Positions 23,515 through 34,720 of a stretch of 64,000 bases of DNA are shown here, one piece after another. The notes beneath the pieces were generated by a model. The model saw nothing but the letters and a program-made list of their open reading frames with translations, did no database searches and had not been told where the DNA came from. The stretch's first letter is position 1. Each line of letters opens with the position of its first letter. Position numbers and translations under genes: made by a program. Source of the stretch: Symsagittifera roscoffensis (Eukaryota; Xenacoelomorpha; Acoela; Convolutidae); assembly GCF_963678635.1 (NCBI RefSeq), contig NC_087064.1:11394819-11458818 (forward strand), given 5' to 3'.

Positions 23515-23590
23515 AGGCGGGGGGGGGGGAGGCTAAACGGGGTGGGGGAGGTAAGCGAGGAGATATAAGGGGGGAAGGCTGGTGGGGGTT
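23515..23590. repeat. G-rich low-complexity tract
   Basis: A run of G with short interruptions (ggcggggggggggaggc, ggggtgggggagg). It may form G-quadruplexes on the plus strand. Confidence 0.6.
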
Positions 23591-23636
23591 GTCATTTTTG
23601 ATAAGAATTTTGAACGAAAAACTTGAAAGCCAGATA

Positions 23637-24160
23637 AACAAGACTGCTCGTATCAGAGCAAAGTTCTGAAAGTTCCGACTGCCTTTTAAGGTTTAATGGA
23701 GCAGTAATAACATTAAAAAATTTAATGTAATAAAAAAATGACATCTTTTTTTCTAAAATTTGAATTTTTTTAATGAAAATCATCCACCTACACGCCATAT
23801 AAAGTACAAAAGGATAGGTTTCGCCCCTGCAACAAATCAATTATGGTAAATAAGCTTCTTTCAACCAATTTAGAACAAGTTTAAGACGGATCAGATAGCG
23901 TTAATAGCGCGAAATCTATCGCGCGTTAGTTGTCCCAAATTGGCCAAAATGGCAACCTTTAAACCCCCATAACTTTACGAAAAATGGTCACAGGTCGAAT
24001 ATCTTTTCAAATTTGAGCTCAGGACAACAATACCTTTATAACGATATTTAAAAAATCCATCAAAAATGGCTAGTTAAAAAGTCGAAATTTGTCTGAAGAA
24101 AAAAAAAACCCACCCCGAGCACAAATATTCCGTAACTTTCGTATCGAAAGCCGGAACAAT
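23637..24160 (-). mobile_element. Dispersed repeat of about 500 bp, near-complete copy, reversed
   Basis: Read on the minus strand it starts at 'ttccggctttcgatacgaaag' (24155) and ends with 'gcagtcggaac..ctgatacgagcagtcttgtt' (23637). The internal blocks 'aaacccccataactttacg' and 'gttaatagcgcgaaat' match the copies at 8829 and 24800. Confidence 0.7.
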
Positions 24161-24799
24161 AATTTGGTGTAAGCCAAAGTTAATTTCTTTTTTATCTGTT
24201 GTAACGTGTATGAAACCAAAAGCAGTTTCAGTTTTGAATATTCTGCACTGTGTTGAAAATTCAGAACACTTTTCGAACAAAAATTATAACCCAAATTAAT
24301 TGATTATAATCGAATAAAATGATTTTTTTTTATTCAAATAAAGTTGAGATTTCACTCCTTTCTAATAGGTTATGGTCATTTTGTAAGGTTTTATTGAGAC
24401 GAACAACGAAAAAACAATTTAGCTGATTATTATTCATGACATGCTTGTGCGGCTTTTAATTTATTGTTACGACGGGTTAGTTTTACATCACGTAAAATTA
24501 GAAGCAAGAACCTAAAATGTGTTAAACAAAAATGATTTTAGAAAAAACTGGAGAAGAGAATTATGATAATTTCTGTTTCATCTGTTCAATTGTGTACCGC
24601 AATTTCAGATAATAAGTTTTGATTATACTAAGTAGCGTTTGAAAGTTTTACGCTAGGTTTAGAAAAACTTTATTTTTGATTGTTAATCATGGGACCTCAG
24701 AGCATGTTTCAGCTCCAGTTGTCTCTTAGCACCCTAATTACGCTCTTAAAATTTGAAAATTAAAAAATATATATACAGCAGCTTTAGTTAAGAATTTTT

Positions 24800-25330
24800 G
24801 TTCCGACTTTTGTAGCGAAAGTAGCGGAATATTTGTGCTCGGGGTGGGTTTTTTTTCTTCAGACAACTTTCGACTTCTTAACTAGCCATTTTTGACGGAT
24901 TTTTTTTTATATCACTCGAAAACTATTGTTGTCTTGAGCTTAAATTTAAAAAGGTTTTTCACTTGTGATCATTTTTCGTAAAGTTATGGCGGTTTAAAGA
25001 TTTCTATTTTGGCCAATTTGGGACATTTAACGCGCAATATATTTCGCGCTATTAACGCGTAAGCGAGATTCAATCCGTGTGAAAAATTGTTCCAAATTGG
25101 TTCAAGCAAGCTTATTTTCTATAATTGCTTTGTTTATAGGAGCAAACTCTATCACTTTGTACTTATTATGACGTGTGGAGGGTTGTTTTCACAAAAAATT
25201 TTAAATTTTTTTATATATTTTTTTAAATTTTATTTCACCACAATTAAATTTTTCATGTTATTACTGCTCCATAGACCTTAAAAGGTATTCGGAACCTTCA
25301 GGGCTTCGCCCTGATGCCAGCAGTCTTGTT
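24800..25330 (+). mobile_element. Dispersed repeat of about 500 bp, near-complete copy
   Basis: It begins 'gttccgacttttgtagcg' and ends with the hairpin cagggcttcgccctg and 'cagcagtcttgttt'. It is the clearest copy for the 5' terminus (TTCCGACT), which is the inverse of AGTCGGAA near the 3' end of other copies. Confidence 0.72.
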
Positions 25331-25619
25331 TGCACTTTATGTTCAGGCCATTAAATCATTGTCAGTCCGCAATAAGTGAAAAATTTCTTTTATTAGTTTG
25401 CTAAAAAATCTATTTTGTCTCAACGAATTGGATACTTTGAACTGTAAGAACTCAAAAGTTTTTGAAGTAAACTTGCCACACTAGTGGCCAAAATAAGCGC
25501 AAAATCAGGTTTTTGACCTCTAAAAAGCCTGTTTTCGATGTACATTTTGGACAACATTTACTTCAAAATTCAGAAACAATTTTTTGTGTAGGCCACCCGC
25601 ATTTAAGAAAAGTGGAAAC

Positions 25620-26245
25620 AAATCGGTTATAATGGATTTTTGTGGTCAAAATGTTGTAAAAATAATCGATTTTCATGTTAAATCCATTTTTTCTCGCCAA
25701 AACAAAACGCAATATAATTCATTTGATATCCATTATAATGGATTTTATAATAAGTAGGAAATCACATTAAAATGGATTTTTTTCCACTTTATTTTTGTTT
25801 CGCGCGTCGTGCAAAGTTTCGCAAGAAATTCTGCATTTATCAAGTGAGTTTTGTAGAAACTTTGCAAAGCGAGTGTTCGGCCTAATCTTTTTCTAAACCA
25901 AAACTCAAATTGCAAAAAGATTCCGTTAAGCCCCCTCCCCACTGAACCCCCCGGGGAGGGGGGCTGTTGTAAATAAACAAATGCTAGCGGGGGAATTGAA
26001 GGAGGATTAGTCCACCTCCAACTTTATGTGCGTTGAAATTCGCATCTCAGTAAGGTGGAAAAAAATCGATTATAATTTAGTTTCACTGTCAGTGTCCACA
26101 AAAATGAAAAAAAAATCGATTATAATGGATGAAAAAAAAGATTTTGTTGCCTCAAAAAATAGTAATAACAAAATCAATTTGTTTTCCTTTTTGTGGACAC
26201 TGACAAGAAAACTCAATTATAATCGATTTTTAACCATGGAACTCC
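25620..26245. repeat. AATCGATTATAATGG-type repeat clusters
   Basis: Repeated motifs such as 'aatcggttataatggattt', 'aaaatggattttt' and 'aatcgattataatgg' occur at about 25620-25770 and 26050-26240. Between them lies a G/C-rich patch with runs of C and G (about 25928-25965). Confidence 0.5.
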
Positions 26246-26565
26246 ACGGATTTTATCTAACTCAGGCATGAGCAAATGCTTGATAAAAACTGAGATGATA
26301 TAAAAACTTGTGCTCATGAGGAAGTTGGTAAGTCTTCAAAACCAAATTTTGCAATTTCATAGAGTATAGCTCTGACCATTTGCTCTTGGCCGACACGAAC
26401 ATTTTAGGGAATTTCGAAGAAAATGTTGTCCTAAATGTCATTTTAGAGAAAAAAAAACAATTTTGCACTTAGTTTTGTCCACTATATTGATTTCTCGAAT
26501 ACTTTCAATGCATTTTTTGTTGCGAAAAAACTCGTGTTTATTAGCTTTGTCGCGTTTCTTTTTAC

Positions 26566-26712
26566 CTCTGCATTGTCGATTGCTCAATGGATCTTTCTCA
26601 GATCCTGGCAGGCATCCGTCACACTTGAACCCCCCGAGAACATCGACACACTCTTTCATCTTTTCTTTCAAGCAAAACTCGAATCCATGACTCATACAAG
26701 TCCAATCATTCA
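26566..26712 (-). CDS. Gene B: divergent EGF-like exon
   Basis: A 147-nt exon (49 codons), phase 1 in and out (acceptor ctcttttcag, donor AGAG|GTAAAA). It begins NDWTCMSHGFEFC and ends DPLSNRQCRG. Seven cysteines are visible, and the calcium-binding DVNEC start is absent, so it is an EGF-like module without the calcium site. It sits between the cysteine-domain exon at 27251 and the first calcium-binding EGF exon at 21522. Confidence 0.75.
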
Positions 26713-27250
26713 CTGAAAAGAGAATAATAAACAATGCAGTAATGAAACCTGCAATTACAAGTCGCTAAAGTAATATTTTAATCAATTTTTGGCAAGTATC
26801 ATTGAAATATCTATTTTTTTCAAGTTGACCAAACTGATTTTCTGAGCTCCTCTGACGAGACAAAAATAACTTGCTTTGGTGCGATGCTTTGAAAACTTTT
26901 TTTTGGCGCACGGTCCCCTTAAATTTAGTTTCATTAATATATGTAACAATAGCGGGGTTGTAAATGGGTGTCCCCCTCATACATAAACCAACCCAACTAG
27001 CGCAAACTCCAGTTTTATATTAGTCTATTAGCATAAAACTATTAATTTCATACAGTTAAAAAGTAACATGAAATTTTTTCGAGAAAACTATTTTTTTTAG
27101 ATAGTGGTTCGGTGCGCAGAAGTTTTTCGCGGAGAAATTCAACTTTTTTTACACCCTCAAACCTTATAAAGACACTATCTGCAACCCTACCGCGAATATA
27201 AAAGTTTGATATGTAACTTAATTGTACAAAGAAATACCAGCAACATTTAC

Positions 27251-27515
27251 CTCGCAGAATGCCATTTCCGTAAAGAGAAGATCTAATGCTATCGCAATCG
27301 GTCTGTGTTCTGTCAAAGAACACCTGGCAAACTTCAGTAACTTCAGTAACATCAGTTGTCTTGACCGAAGCAGCCTCAGCATTTAGGTCAATGCCTAGTC
27401 CGCAAAAGCCACTCTCTGGGCAAAACAGTCCAGTGGGCCAATCGAATCGCTCCATTGCATGCAAGCATTGTGATTGGTTGACACCACTGCGAATGACGGA
27501 GGAAAGGAAGTGAAT
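27251..27515 (-). CDS. Gene B: cysteine-domain exon, paralogue of gene A exon 1 (cut by gap)
   Basis: The minus strand encodes RSGVNQSQC, then ERFDWPTGLFC, FCGLGIDL, EVCQVFFDRTQTDC and ILR, ending at donor CGAG|GTAAAT in phase 1. The spacing and key residues match the gene A exon at 60365 (RSGVSQQNC, FHWSIGIYC, FCGMGLDL, EVCDVIVDRSKFEC, VLR). The upstream end lies in the 200-N gap, so the acceptor is not seen. I do not recognise the domain from any named family. It has five conserved cysteines in the visible part and no membrane segment, consistent with a secreted module. Confidence 0.75.
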
Positions 27516-27715
27516 NNNNNNNNNNNNNNNNNNNNNNNNNNNNNNNNNNNNNNNNNNNNNNNNNNNNNNNNNNNNNNNNNNNNNNNNNNNNNNNNNNNNN
27601 NNNNNNNNNNNNNNNNNNNNNNNNNNNNNNNNNNNNNNNNNNNNNNNNNNNNNNNNNNNNNNNNNNNNNNNNNNNNNNNNNNNNNNNNNNNNNNNNNNNN
27701 NNNNNNNNNNNNNNN
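27516..27715. other. Scaffold gap (200 N)
   Basis: Exactly 200 N, the usual fixed length for a gap of unknown size. It interrupts the cysteine-domain exon on its upstream side. Confidence 0.98.
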
Positions 27716-28683
27716 TGAAAAAAAGGATTTTGTTGCCTCGAAAAAAGTAATATTATAATCCATTTTTAATTGATTATAATTGCGATTTCTTTTCACTTCA
27801 CTGACAAGGAAACTCCATTAAAATAGATTTTTGTTCATGAAACTCCAATGCAGATATATATAAATTTTGGCACAACTAGTGGTTAGTTTTATTATTAAAT
27901 TCATTGATCTAATCGTGATTGAGATCAAAGGCGCTTCAAAAAAGACTTCAGCCTCCTCCAAGTTGAGATATCCCCAATTATCCATAGACTGGAAGATTGC
28001 ATTCTGCAGGTGCTACAAGACTATACTTGATGTTGGGAATAAATAAAAAAAAAACGGTTAAAACTTTCTCCCAAGCTTCTTAGAAAAAAGTATATCTCTA
28101 ATAAAATTCTAAATTTGGGACGGCTATCTGTATATTTTGTTCAAAAAATGTTCGTCCTGTAAGATTTGAGAAAATTGTACAAGTTTCTGAAAGATTTGTG
28201 CTTGAATTTGCAGCTCCATGCTGGGAATCAACTAAGATCTTACAATATTGTAGCCATTCGACTTCGGCAAGGAAACAAAAGGTTACTCCGCAACGCGCAA
28301 TCAGTGTATTTATTTATGCGGCTCAGAATTCTTTCAAAATTTAACGAGGGCAAAGAAGTTGATGGTCTCATACCATTGCGGAAATCTGGAGCTACAAAAA
28401 AAAATCATGAATAGGGGGGGTGTATGTCTACGTGGCTTAAAAAAAGTTCGGACCAACCGTACAATTCCCCCCCCCCTAAGTGACCTACCGCAGAATGCCC
28501 TCCCCAAGCATATAGTAATTCTGAAAGTTAATTCCGCATAGAATATAGAATATTCATTTCAAACAAGCGCGCAGAATATACGACTGGAGAAAAGTTTTTA
28601 TGCGGAACAGCTATTTTATACTGTTATTCACCTAAAATATCAATCATTATTTTGTATCGATAAACTTTTTTGATCAATTAGAT

Positions 28684-28985
28684 CAGGGGTGGATTTGGGG
28701 TGTGGGGTGGCGGACGCCTTTCCTTCAGGGATTCGACCCCCTGCCGACCCAAAGGATCCCCCTTTGATACTTTTGAAGAAATCCACCATTTTTGCCGACC
28801 GACCCTAAACTTTTTCTAAAGGCGCCTTGGGCGCCAATATATACTAACTTTGAGGGGGAGCGCGCGCCAAAAAGCGAATTTTTTTTGCCAAAATATTCCA
28901 GAAAATGCGCAGCTTTTTGACCTGTTTTTAAAAAATTTGCCTGCGGCGCAGAAAATTTGGCGAAAACGGCGTCTGTTTAGTGCTC
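28684..28985. mobile_element. Worn copy of the hAT-type MITE family
   Basis: It starts CAGGGGTGGATTTGGGG and follows the same internal order as 59392-59761: 'cagggattcgacccc', 'gccgacccaaagg', 'gaccgaccctaaac', 'aaaggcgcctt', 'atatactaactttgaggggg'. The right terminal repeat is not found, so the copy is truncated. Confidence 0.65.
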
Positions 28986-28989
28986 TCCC

Positions 28990-29250
28990 GCACCGAGCGC
29001 CGATGGATTCTAATCGCTTATAATGGATTCCCGAGACAAAAAAATCGAGTATAATCCATAACGGATGTAAAATTCAGACCACGAAATCGATTATATAGCC
29101 ATAATCATCGATTATTTTTGAACAAAAATAATCCATTATAATCCATTATAATCGATTATAATCCATTGTTTTTTGCCAATGAAAATCGATTATTTTGAAA
29201 TGAAAATCGATTATAATCCATTATAATTGATTATAATCCATTTCATTTTT
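28990..29250. repeat. AATCGATTATAATCC-type palindromic repeat cluster
   Basis: About a dozen copies of aatcgattataatcc / ataatccattat occur in both orientations, the densest cluster in the window. The motif is itself close to palindromic. Confidence 0.7.
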
Positions 29251-29829
29251 AGAACTAAATTCGATTATTTTTGCAAACTTTTGCAAATTTTGCGAGAAGT
29301 TTGCAGAATTTTTGCCCTGTCTTTTACTAAATGCCATGTCTCAACTTCGTCACCTCGCCCCCTCAAGCTTTTTATCCCCCCTCCCCAACTAAAGGGGCAG
29401 GGTAAACTGGGGGGAGGGGTGTAAACTGGGGGGGGGGAACCCTTAGTTAGCAAATTTTTAGAGGAACTTTTTGAAACTTGTAGCTTGCGGTAACCAATTT
29501 TCCTCAAGTAAGTTGAGCTCACTATAAAACTTAGGAAAGTTTTTCCTGACTGCAATTTTTTTGAATTTATCAAAAAAATCATTATTTAAAATTTTGAATG
29601 GTCGAAATTGAAATTGTTACAACCCCTATAGTTTTTTTTCTCTTTACAGATTTACAGATTGCTTGGCTTATTAGTTGGGCTTTAAGGTTATTTATGCCGC
29701 ATTTAAAAAAAAATTTCCGAAAACCTTTTAAGAAATGTTCTCTCAGGTTTACAGATTGCTTGGCTTATTAGTTGGGCTTTAATGTTATTTATGCCGCATT
29801 TAAAAAAAAGTTCCGAAAACTGTTTGTCA

Positions 29830-30025
29830 TATAATTTTCAAAAAAAAGACAAGTTTTTAGCCATACAAAATCCATTTGTGGCAAAAATGTTTGTTATACA
29901 ATTTCCATTTATGGGAAAATTGTTTAAAGAGATTTTAACAATTTTCTGTACGTATGGAATTGTATGGAATTGTATGACAAGAAATTACCACTCCCGAGAT
30001 TTATGTGAGAAGCATTTTTGGTCAA
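29830..30025. mobile_element. Small palindromic repeat (MITE-like), copy 2
   Basis: Related to 14030-14205: 'atacaatttccatttatggg' and 'acaattttctgtacgtatgg' recur in the same order, followed by 'catttttggtcaacccggg'. Confidence 0.5.
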
Positions 30026-30411
30026 CCCGGGTATCTAAAAAAATATACTGATTGTACACAGATTAAATACAGACTATATACAGATTATATAAAGATTTTT
30101 TACAGGTTATAGAATGATTTCTCAAAATTATCGCCAATCAGATAGAATGAGTATATAGAAACAAAAATATAATGCAGGCTTTTTCTTAAAATTTTTGTAC
30201 TGATGTTTGATCTGAATAAAAAATTTAAATTCTTTGTTGCATGAATAAATTACAGCAAAAGTAAATAGCTGCTTTTTAATTTTTCCTAATTTTTCATTGA
30301 TGTTTTTTGCACAAAATTGCGCTGAACAGAATGATAATTTAAGTGGCTTTTGAAGAAGTTTTGCACAAAGAAGTATCCTTCTTTCCGCGGAAACCCTTAG
30401 TTAGCAAATTT

Positions 30412-30503
30412 TTAGAGGAACTTTTTGAAACTTGTAGCTTGCGGTAACCAATTTTCCTCAAGTAAGTTGAGCTCACTATAAAACTTAGGAAAGTTTTTCC
30501 TGA
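30412..30503 (-). CDS. Possible terminal exon (two identical copies)
   Basis: On the minus strand an acceptor (aaaattgcag) is followed in phase 1 by an open frame of 30 codons (RKNFPKFYSELNLLEENW in the first part) ending in TAA. The duplicate lies at 29458-29549. The phase fits the phase-1 exons around it, and the composition is protein-like, but no domain is recognised and duplication alone would preserve it. Confidence 0.2.
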
Positions 30504-30707
30504 CTGCAATTTTTTTGAATTTATCAAAAAAATCATTAATTAAAATTTTGAATGGTCGAAATTGAAATTGTTACAACCCCTATAGTTTTTTTTTCTCTTT
30601 ACAGATTTACAGATTGCTTGGCTTATTAGTTGGGCTTTAATGTTATTTATGCCGCATTTAAAAAAAATTGTTCCGAAAACATTTTAAAAACGTTTTCTCA
30701 GGTTTAC

Positions 30708-30871
30708 AGATTGCTTGGTTTATTAGTTGGGCTGCTACGGGAACTGCTACGTGGGTACCAACCGATATCTCTTGTAGAGATCCAGGAGTGAATCCTTGAA
30801 TTTCATGACTGGTAGTAGTCTCTTCGAAATCGCACGGCGATGTTACATAACAAGATCCTACACTAAGAGAG
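30708..30871 (-). CDS. Candidate exon, secreted-type sequence, unrecognised
   Basis: The acceptor tttttcag at 30872-30879 opens a frame encoding SLSVGSCYVTSPCDFEETT and then HEIQGFTPGSLQEISVGTHV. A donor T|GTAAAC closes it in phase 1. The start GSC..C resembles GSCNQTC in the next upstream exon, so both may be copies of one small domain. The upstream junction is phase 2, whereas the donor of the 31183 exon is phase 0, so a direct join is not supported. Either an exon is missing or the two belong to different transcripts. Confidence 0.45.
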
Positions 30872-31182
30872 CTGAAAAACGTATTGGTCAGAAAATGGTG
30901 CAAAATTTTATGGAGGATTACAATTTTTTAACCAACAGTTGGTTGAATGAACACCTTTTGTCAAGAATGACCGGAGAGACGACGTTCAAATCCCACAGTT
31001 TTCAATTTTAACAAAAAATCCTGCTTGGGTAAAATGTTTTTTTTTTCTCGTTAAAGTCAAACTTTAGGTAGCGTCCTCCATTTTTGAATTTCTCAATGGT
31101 TGATTTTTTTTTCTTATTTCTGAAGCTTAAAAAACCATTACAATGAACAATTTTGACAATTTTGATCAATTTTTTTGCTTAC

Positions 31183-31444
31183 GTCACCATCCATCCGTCG
31201 GTTCTTCCCCTGGGCAGAGACAGGGTAAGGAAAACTCCAGTTCGTAGTCGTTGAGAGAGTAACAATAGCTCTTTCTGGCTTGGTCCCAAACCACAAGTCA
31301 ATTTTGTCTCCCGTATGTTTCTCAAAACCCTCGTATAACACGTATGCTTGCAGGGATATGAAGACTTTAGTTCTGGGGGCAGGAACTCCGGATATAATGT
31401 ATTCTTGTATGTCTCCCTTTCCCCAAAAACATGTCTGGTTGCAG
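31183..31444 (-). CDS. Candidate exon near the 5' end of gene B
   Basis: The minus strand encodes CNQTCFWGKGDIQEYIISGV, then a segment with YEGFEKHTGDKIDLWFG and NWSFPYPVSA, ending at donor GAC|GTAAGC. A possible acceptor (cttccggtag) precedes it. If the frame is instead read upstream without splicing, it enters a hydrophobic stretch (LNLIIFTVFISTSG) that would make a good signal-peptide core, but no ATG lies in frame before a stop. The domain is not recognised; the composition suggests an extracellular beta-rich module. Confidence 0.5.
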
Positions 31445-31894
31445 CTACCGGAAGTAGATATAAAAACCGTAAAAATGATTAAATTTAAATTTTTACTAGC
31501 ATAATCTACTATTTGCGAAACAACGAGGATTTAGTTCTTCTAAAATTGTAAAATCTAGCAAGAAAAGGAACAACTGTCTAGTTAATGTGAGAGGTTTACA
31601 TTTATAGAAAAGGCGGAGTGTCCGCTACTTTATGTCCGCTACATTTCGATAAAATACATTATGATGGTACCCGTACTGAAATTTTTAGATAAATTCAAAT
31701 CTGGACATCGAAAAATCATATAACTTTCAGATCTCTATCAATCCTGTGACATGTCTTTTTTTTCGCTGTACATGTCTGAATCAAACATGTACAGATATGA
31801 TAACTATGGAAAAAGTCAGGTATGAGCCTGTCTGCTTCAGGTCTGCCCCAGGTATGATCAGGCCTGTCCCAGGTATATTTCAGATCTGACTTTA

Positions 31895-32090
31895 CATGAT
31901 CATACCTGGACCAGACATGATCATAGCTGAACCAGACATGATCATACCTTGACCAGACATGATCATACCTAACTTTACATGATCACACCTGAAGCAGACA
32001 TGATCATACCTGACTTTACATGATCATACCTGGACCAGACAAAATCATGCCTGAAATTGCATGATAAGACCTGAATCAGACATATCATTA
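31895..32090. repeat. Short tandem repeat, 'catgatcatacctg' units (left unit)
   Basis: About nine irregular units of 18-24 bp built around acatgatcatacctg followed by 'gaccag', 'actttac' or 'aagcag'. TGATCA within each unit is palindromic. The second copy lies at 32746-32941. Confidence 0.85.
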
Positions 32091-32156
32091 TGGTAGTGTA
32101 AGACCGAGACAATCCATGAGTCAACCTAATCAAGCTTCGTTGTTAAACGCGAGAAG

Positions 32157-32266
32157 CAAAAATCAATTTAATATTGGTGCCAGGCAATGCCCAGCATGCC
32201 AGATATTAAGCTGACAAAAACAGATGAATGATTAAACTCCTCAGGACCAAAATAGGCAAGAACAAG
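32157..32266 (-). ncRNA. U2 snRNA-like sequence, diverged (left copy)
   Basis: Same as 33008-33117 but 851 bp to the left. It is probably a passive duplicate; whether either is transcribed cannot be judged from sequence. Confidence 0.5.
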
Positions 32267-32745
32267 GGTTAATTTACAAGAACATTGAGAATAGTAGAGA
32301 GGGAAAGTTTGAAACCTTAGCAAGTTTAAAAATGTTAGTTTATATTGAAGTTGATCAACGTTTAGGATGTTTGAAACAGCGAACAGCCATCGGTGAAGAT
32401 AATTTTTTTTTTAGGTCTCAATTTTATAAGTTTGGGCGTGCTTGTGCTGAAACTATAGAAAAGGCGGAGTGTCCGCTACTTTATGTCCGCTACATTTCGA
32501 TAAAATACATTATGATGGTACCCGTACTGAAATTTTTAGATAAATTCAAATCTGGACATCGAAAAATCATATAACTTTCAGATCTCTATCAATCCTGTGA
32601 CATGTCTTTTTTTTCGCTGTACATGTCTGAATCAAACATGTACAGATATGATAACTATGAAAAAAGTCAGGTATGAGCCTGTCTGCTTCAGGTCTGCCCC
32701 AGGTATGATCAGGCCTGTCCCAGGTATATTTCAGATCTGACTTTA

Positions 32746-32941
32746 CATGATCATACCTGGACCAGACATGATCATAGCTGAACCAGACATGATCATACCT
32801 TGACCAGACATGATCATACCTAACTTTACATGATCACACCTGAAGCAGACATGATCATACCTGACTTTACATGATCATACCTGGACCAGACAAAATCATG
32901 CCTGAAATTGCATGATAAGACCTGAATCAGACATATCATTA
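32746..32941. repeat. Short tandem repeat, 'catgatcatacctg' units (right unit)
   Basis: Second copy of the array at 31895-32090, in the same order of variants, carried by the 851-bp duplication. Confidence 0.85.
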
Positions 32942-33007
32942 TGGTAGTGTAAGACCGAGACAATCCATGAGTCAACCTAATCAAGCTTCGTTGTTAAACG
33001 CGAGAAG

Positions 33008-33117
33008 CAAAAATCAATTTAATATTGGTGCCAGGCAATGCCCAGCATGCCAGATATTAAGCTGACAAAAACAGATGAATGATTAAACTCCTCAGGACCA
33101 AAATAGGCAAGAACAAG
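33008..33117 (-). ncRNA. U2 snRNA-like sequence, diverged, 3' of the retrotransposon
   Basis: On the minus strand it reads ATCTGTTTTTGTCAGCTTAA then TATCTG, matching U2 ATCTGTTCTTATCAGTTTAA TATCTG. Next comes a stem where stem IIa is expected, with different bases that still pair (GCTGGGC / GCCTGGC with G-T pairs), then ATATTAAATTGATTTTTG against U2 ATATTAAATGGATTTTTG (the Sm-site region). The sequence before ATCTG (branch-site pairing region in U2) is poorly conserved, and the start is only vaguely U2-like. It lies just beyond the 3' side of the retrotransposon, as expected for the downstream part of a U2 gene cut by insertion. A U2 pseudogene is the safest reading. Confidence 0.55.
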
Positions 33118-34720
33118 GGTTAATTTACAAGAACATTGAGAATAGTAGAGAGGGAAAGTTTGAAACCTTAGCAAGTTTAAAAATGATAGTTTATATTGAA
33201 GTTGATCAACGTTTAGGATGTTTGAAACAGCGAACAGCCATCGGTGAAGATAATTTTTTTTGTAGGTCTCAATTTTATAAGTTTGGGCGTTTCCGGTGAT
33301 GTTTCCAACTGCAAGGTTCCGTGCATGGTGGACTATTTGGTGGGCCAATTTTCTCACAAGGGTGTTGCTCTTCCTTCTTGAGTTGAGCAGTCGTTCGAAA
33401 AGGAATCGTTTGCATCGTCGAACACTTCCTTTACAGGCGTTTCCGGTCTCTAAACGCCTCATATTTGGTTGCCATGTCAGTCTCGTGCTGTTCTTGGGTT
33501 TCTGTTGCTTGTGCTGAAACTTTGAGATGTCGAAGATGAGTGTTTTCGGTATTTTGGACAATCACGTCGGGCTGCAGATTCCCAAAACGTTGCTCTTTGA
33601 TGATGGTATAATTTGCAGGTATACTTGCTTCAATGAGATTCCGCGCCTCGTCGTGTCTGCTTATTAATGACTAACGGTTGACTGGACAATTATTGATCAC
33701 ATGATTCAGTGTTTCTTGATTCAATTGGCAGCGACGGGAGGTCGCGTCTTTGTTTTTACACCAGGTGATTGCTCCGCGTAAAAGGGTGAGGTTCCGCCTA
33801 GCACGATGAACGAACCGCCAGTCGCAAAATTTGGTGTGGTAACTGTATATCGCTTTAGTCGCAATTGGCGATGAGCTGAGGCTCCTCCAGTAACGGCCTT
33901 GGTCTCGAGCCTCTAATAAGTTTGCAAGACTCCTTTTTGTGATTAAGGAGTGGAGCGTTGGCCATGGGTTTCGATAGTTTATATCTGCAATTTGGATGTT
34001 CAACCTGTCATTGTGCAGTTCTAATTTGATTTTCAGTTTCAGGTACTTGCGTATTCGTTGCAGGGTAAGAGAATTTTCTTTAGCATTTTCCGAGAGTCCA
34101 GTTTCTTTATTCTGGTTTATTGCTCGTATCACCTCTTCATCCGATGATCCATGTAGAAGCAATTTCCAGGTCAGCCTTCCCAGAGTGTCTTTGATGTTGA
34201 AAGTATTGACAAACAATTTCAGTGTCATTTTTGCTTTTGTTAGGACCAAATCAGGAAATCCAGGTCCTCCGTATAAACGGTTCAAATTGATTTAGGCCGT
34301 AGTTGCTTTCTCAGCTTGACAAAGGATGCGTTTTGCCGTCTTTCGCAGTGATCGGTTCATCCTATGGAGTTAGTTTTGGTTGGCATATGAATTCTCTAGC
34401 AGATGGTATATCATTGGATTAATCTTAGTCCTGAGAGCAAGTATTTTTTGCATAGGGGAGAGCTGACAATCTTCTATTAGCTGTGCTAAGTCCCAAGCTC
34501 TCTCGAAAAAGGACTCGAGTCCTGCAACAATTGACTTGAATGCGGTAGTTCCAAGATACTTGTAGGCTCTTTCCTCGGCCACCACTGGTACCAATTGGTC
34601 TCCGATGGTGAGTGGTATGGAGATGTTTGCAGCTCCGCATTTGGTAGGGTTGAAGGTGAAACCCAGTGAATGGGCGCAGTCAACTATTTTCTGCTGGATC
34701 CCCGGTGCTTTGGATGCGTT

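Larger units (their letters stand above)
29438..30673. repeat. Direct duplication of about 280 bp, 954 bp apart
   Basis: 29438-29717 and 30392-30673 are almost identical, beginning 'aacccttagttagcaaattt' and ending in a block 'acagattgcttggcttattag'. That terminal block is present twice more, at about 29752-29822 and 30705-30735. The last copy is the 3' end of the candidate exon 30708-30871, so fragments of an exon end have been copied into the adjacent intron. Confidence 0.8.
31612..33313. repeat. Tandem duplication, 851-bp period
   Basis: 31612-32462 recurs at 32463-33290 with few changes (for example tatggaaaaag versus tatgaaaaaag). Each unit holds a U2-like core and an array of roughly 20-bp repeats. 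The left unit joins 'gcttgtgctgaaact' (32437), which also occurs at 33509 inside the retrotransposon endonuclease region, so the copies meet at a short shared sequence. Confidence 0.9.

Noticed and set aside
27474-27796. Open frames spanning the first N gap
   Set aside because: They consist mostly of unknown residues through the 200 N and have no support.
29265-29582. 105-codon minus-strand open frame
   Set aside because: It crosses a G-rich tract and the duplicated block. The part shared with 30339-30536 is explained by the 954-bp-spaced duplication.
31183-31444. Signal peptide at the head of gene B
   Set aside because: A hydrophobic stretch precedes the exon, but no in-frame ATG exists before a stop, so the start cannot be claimed here.
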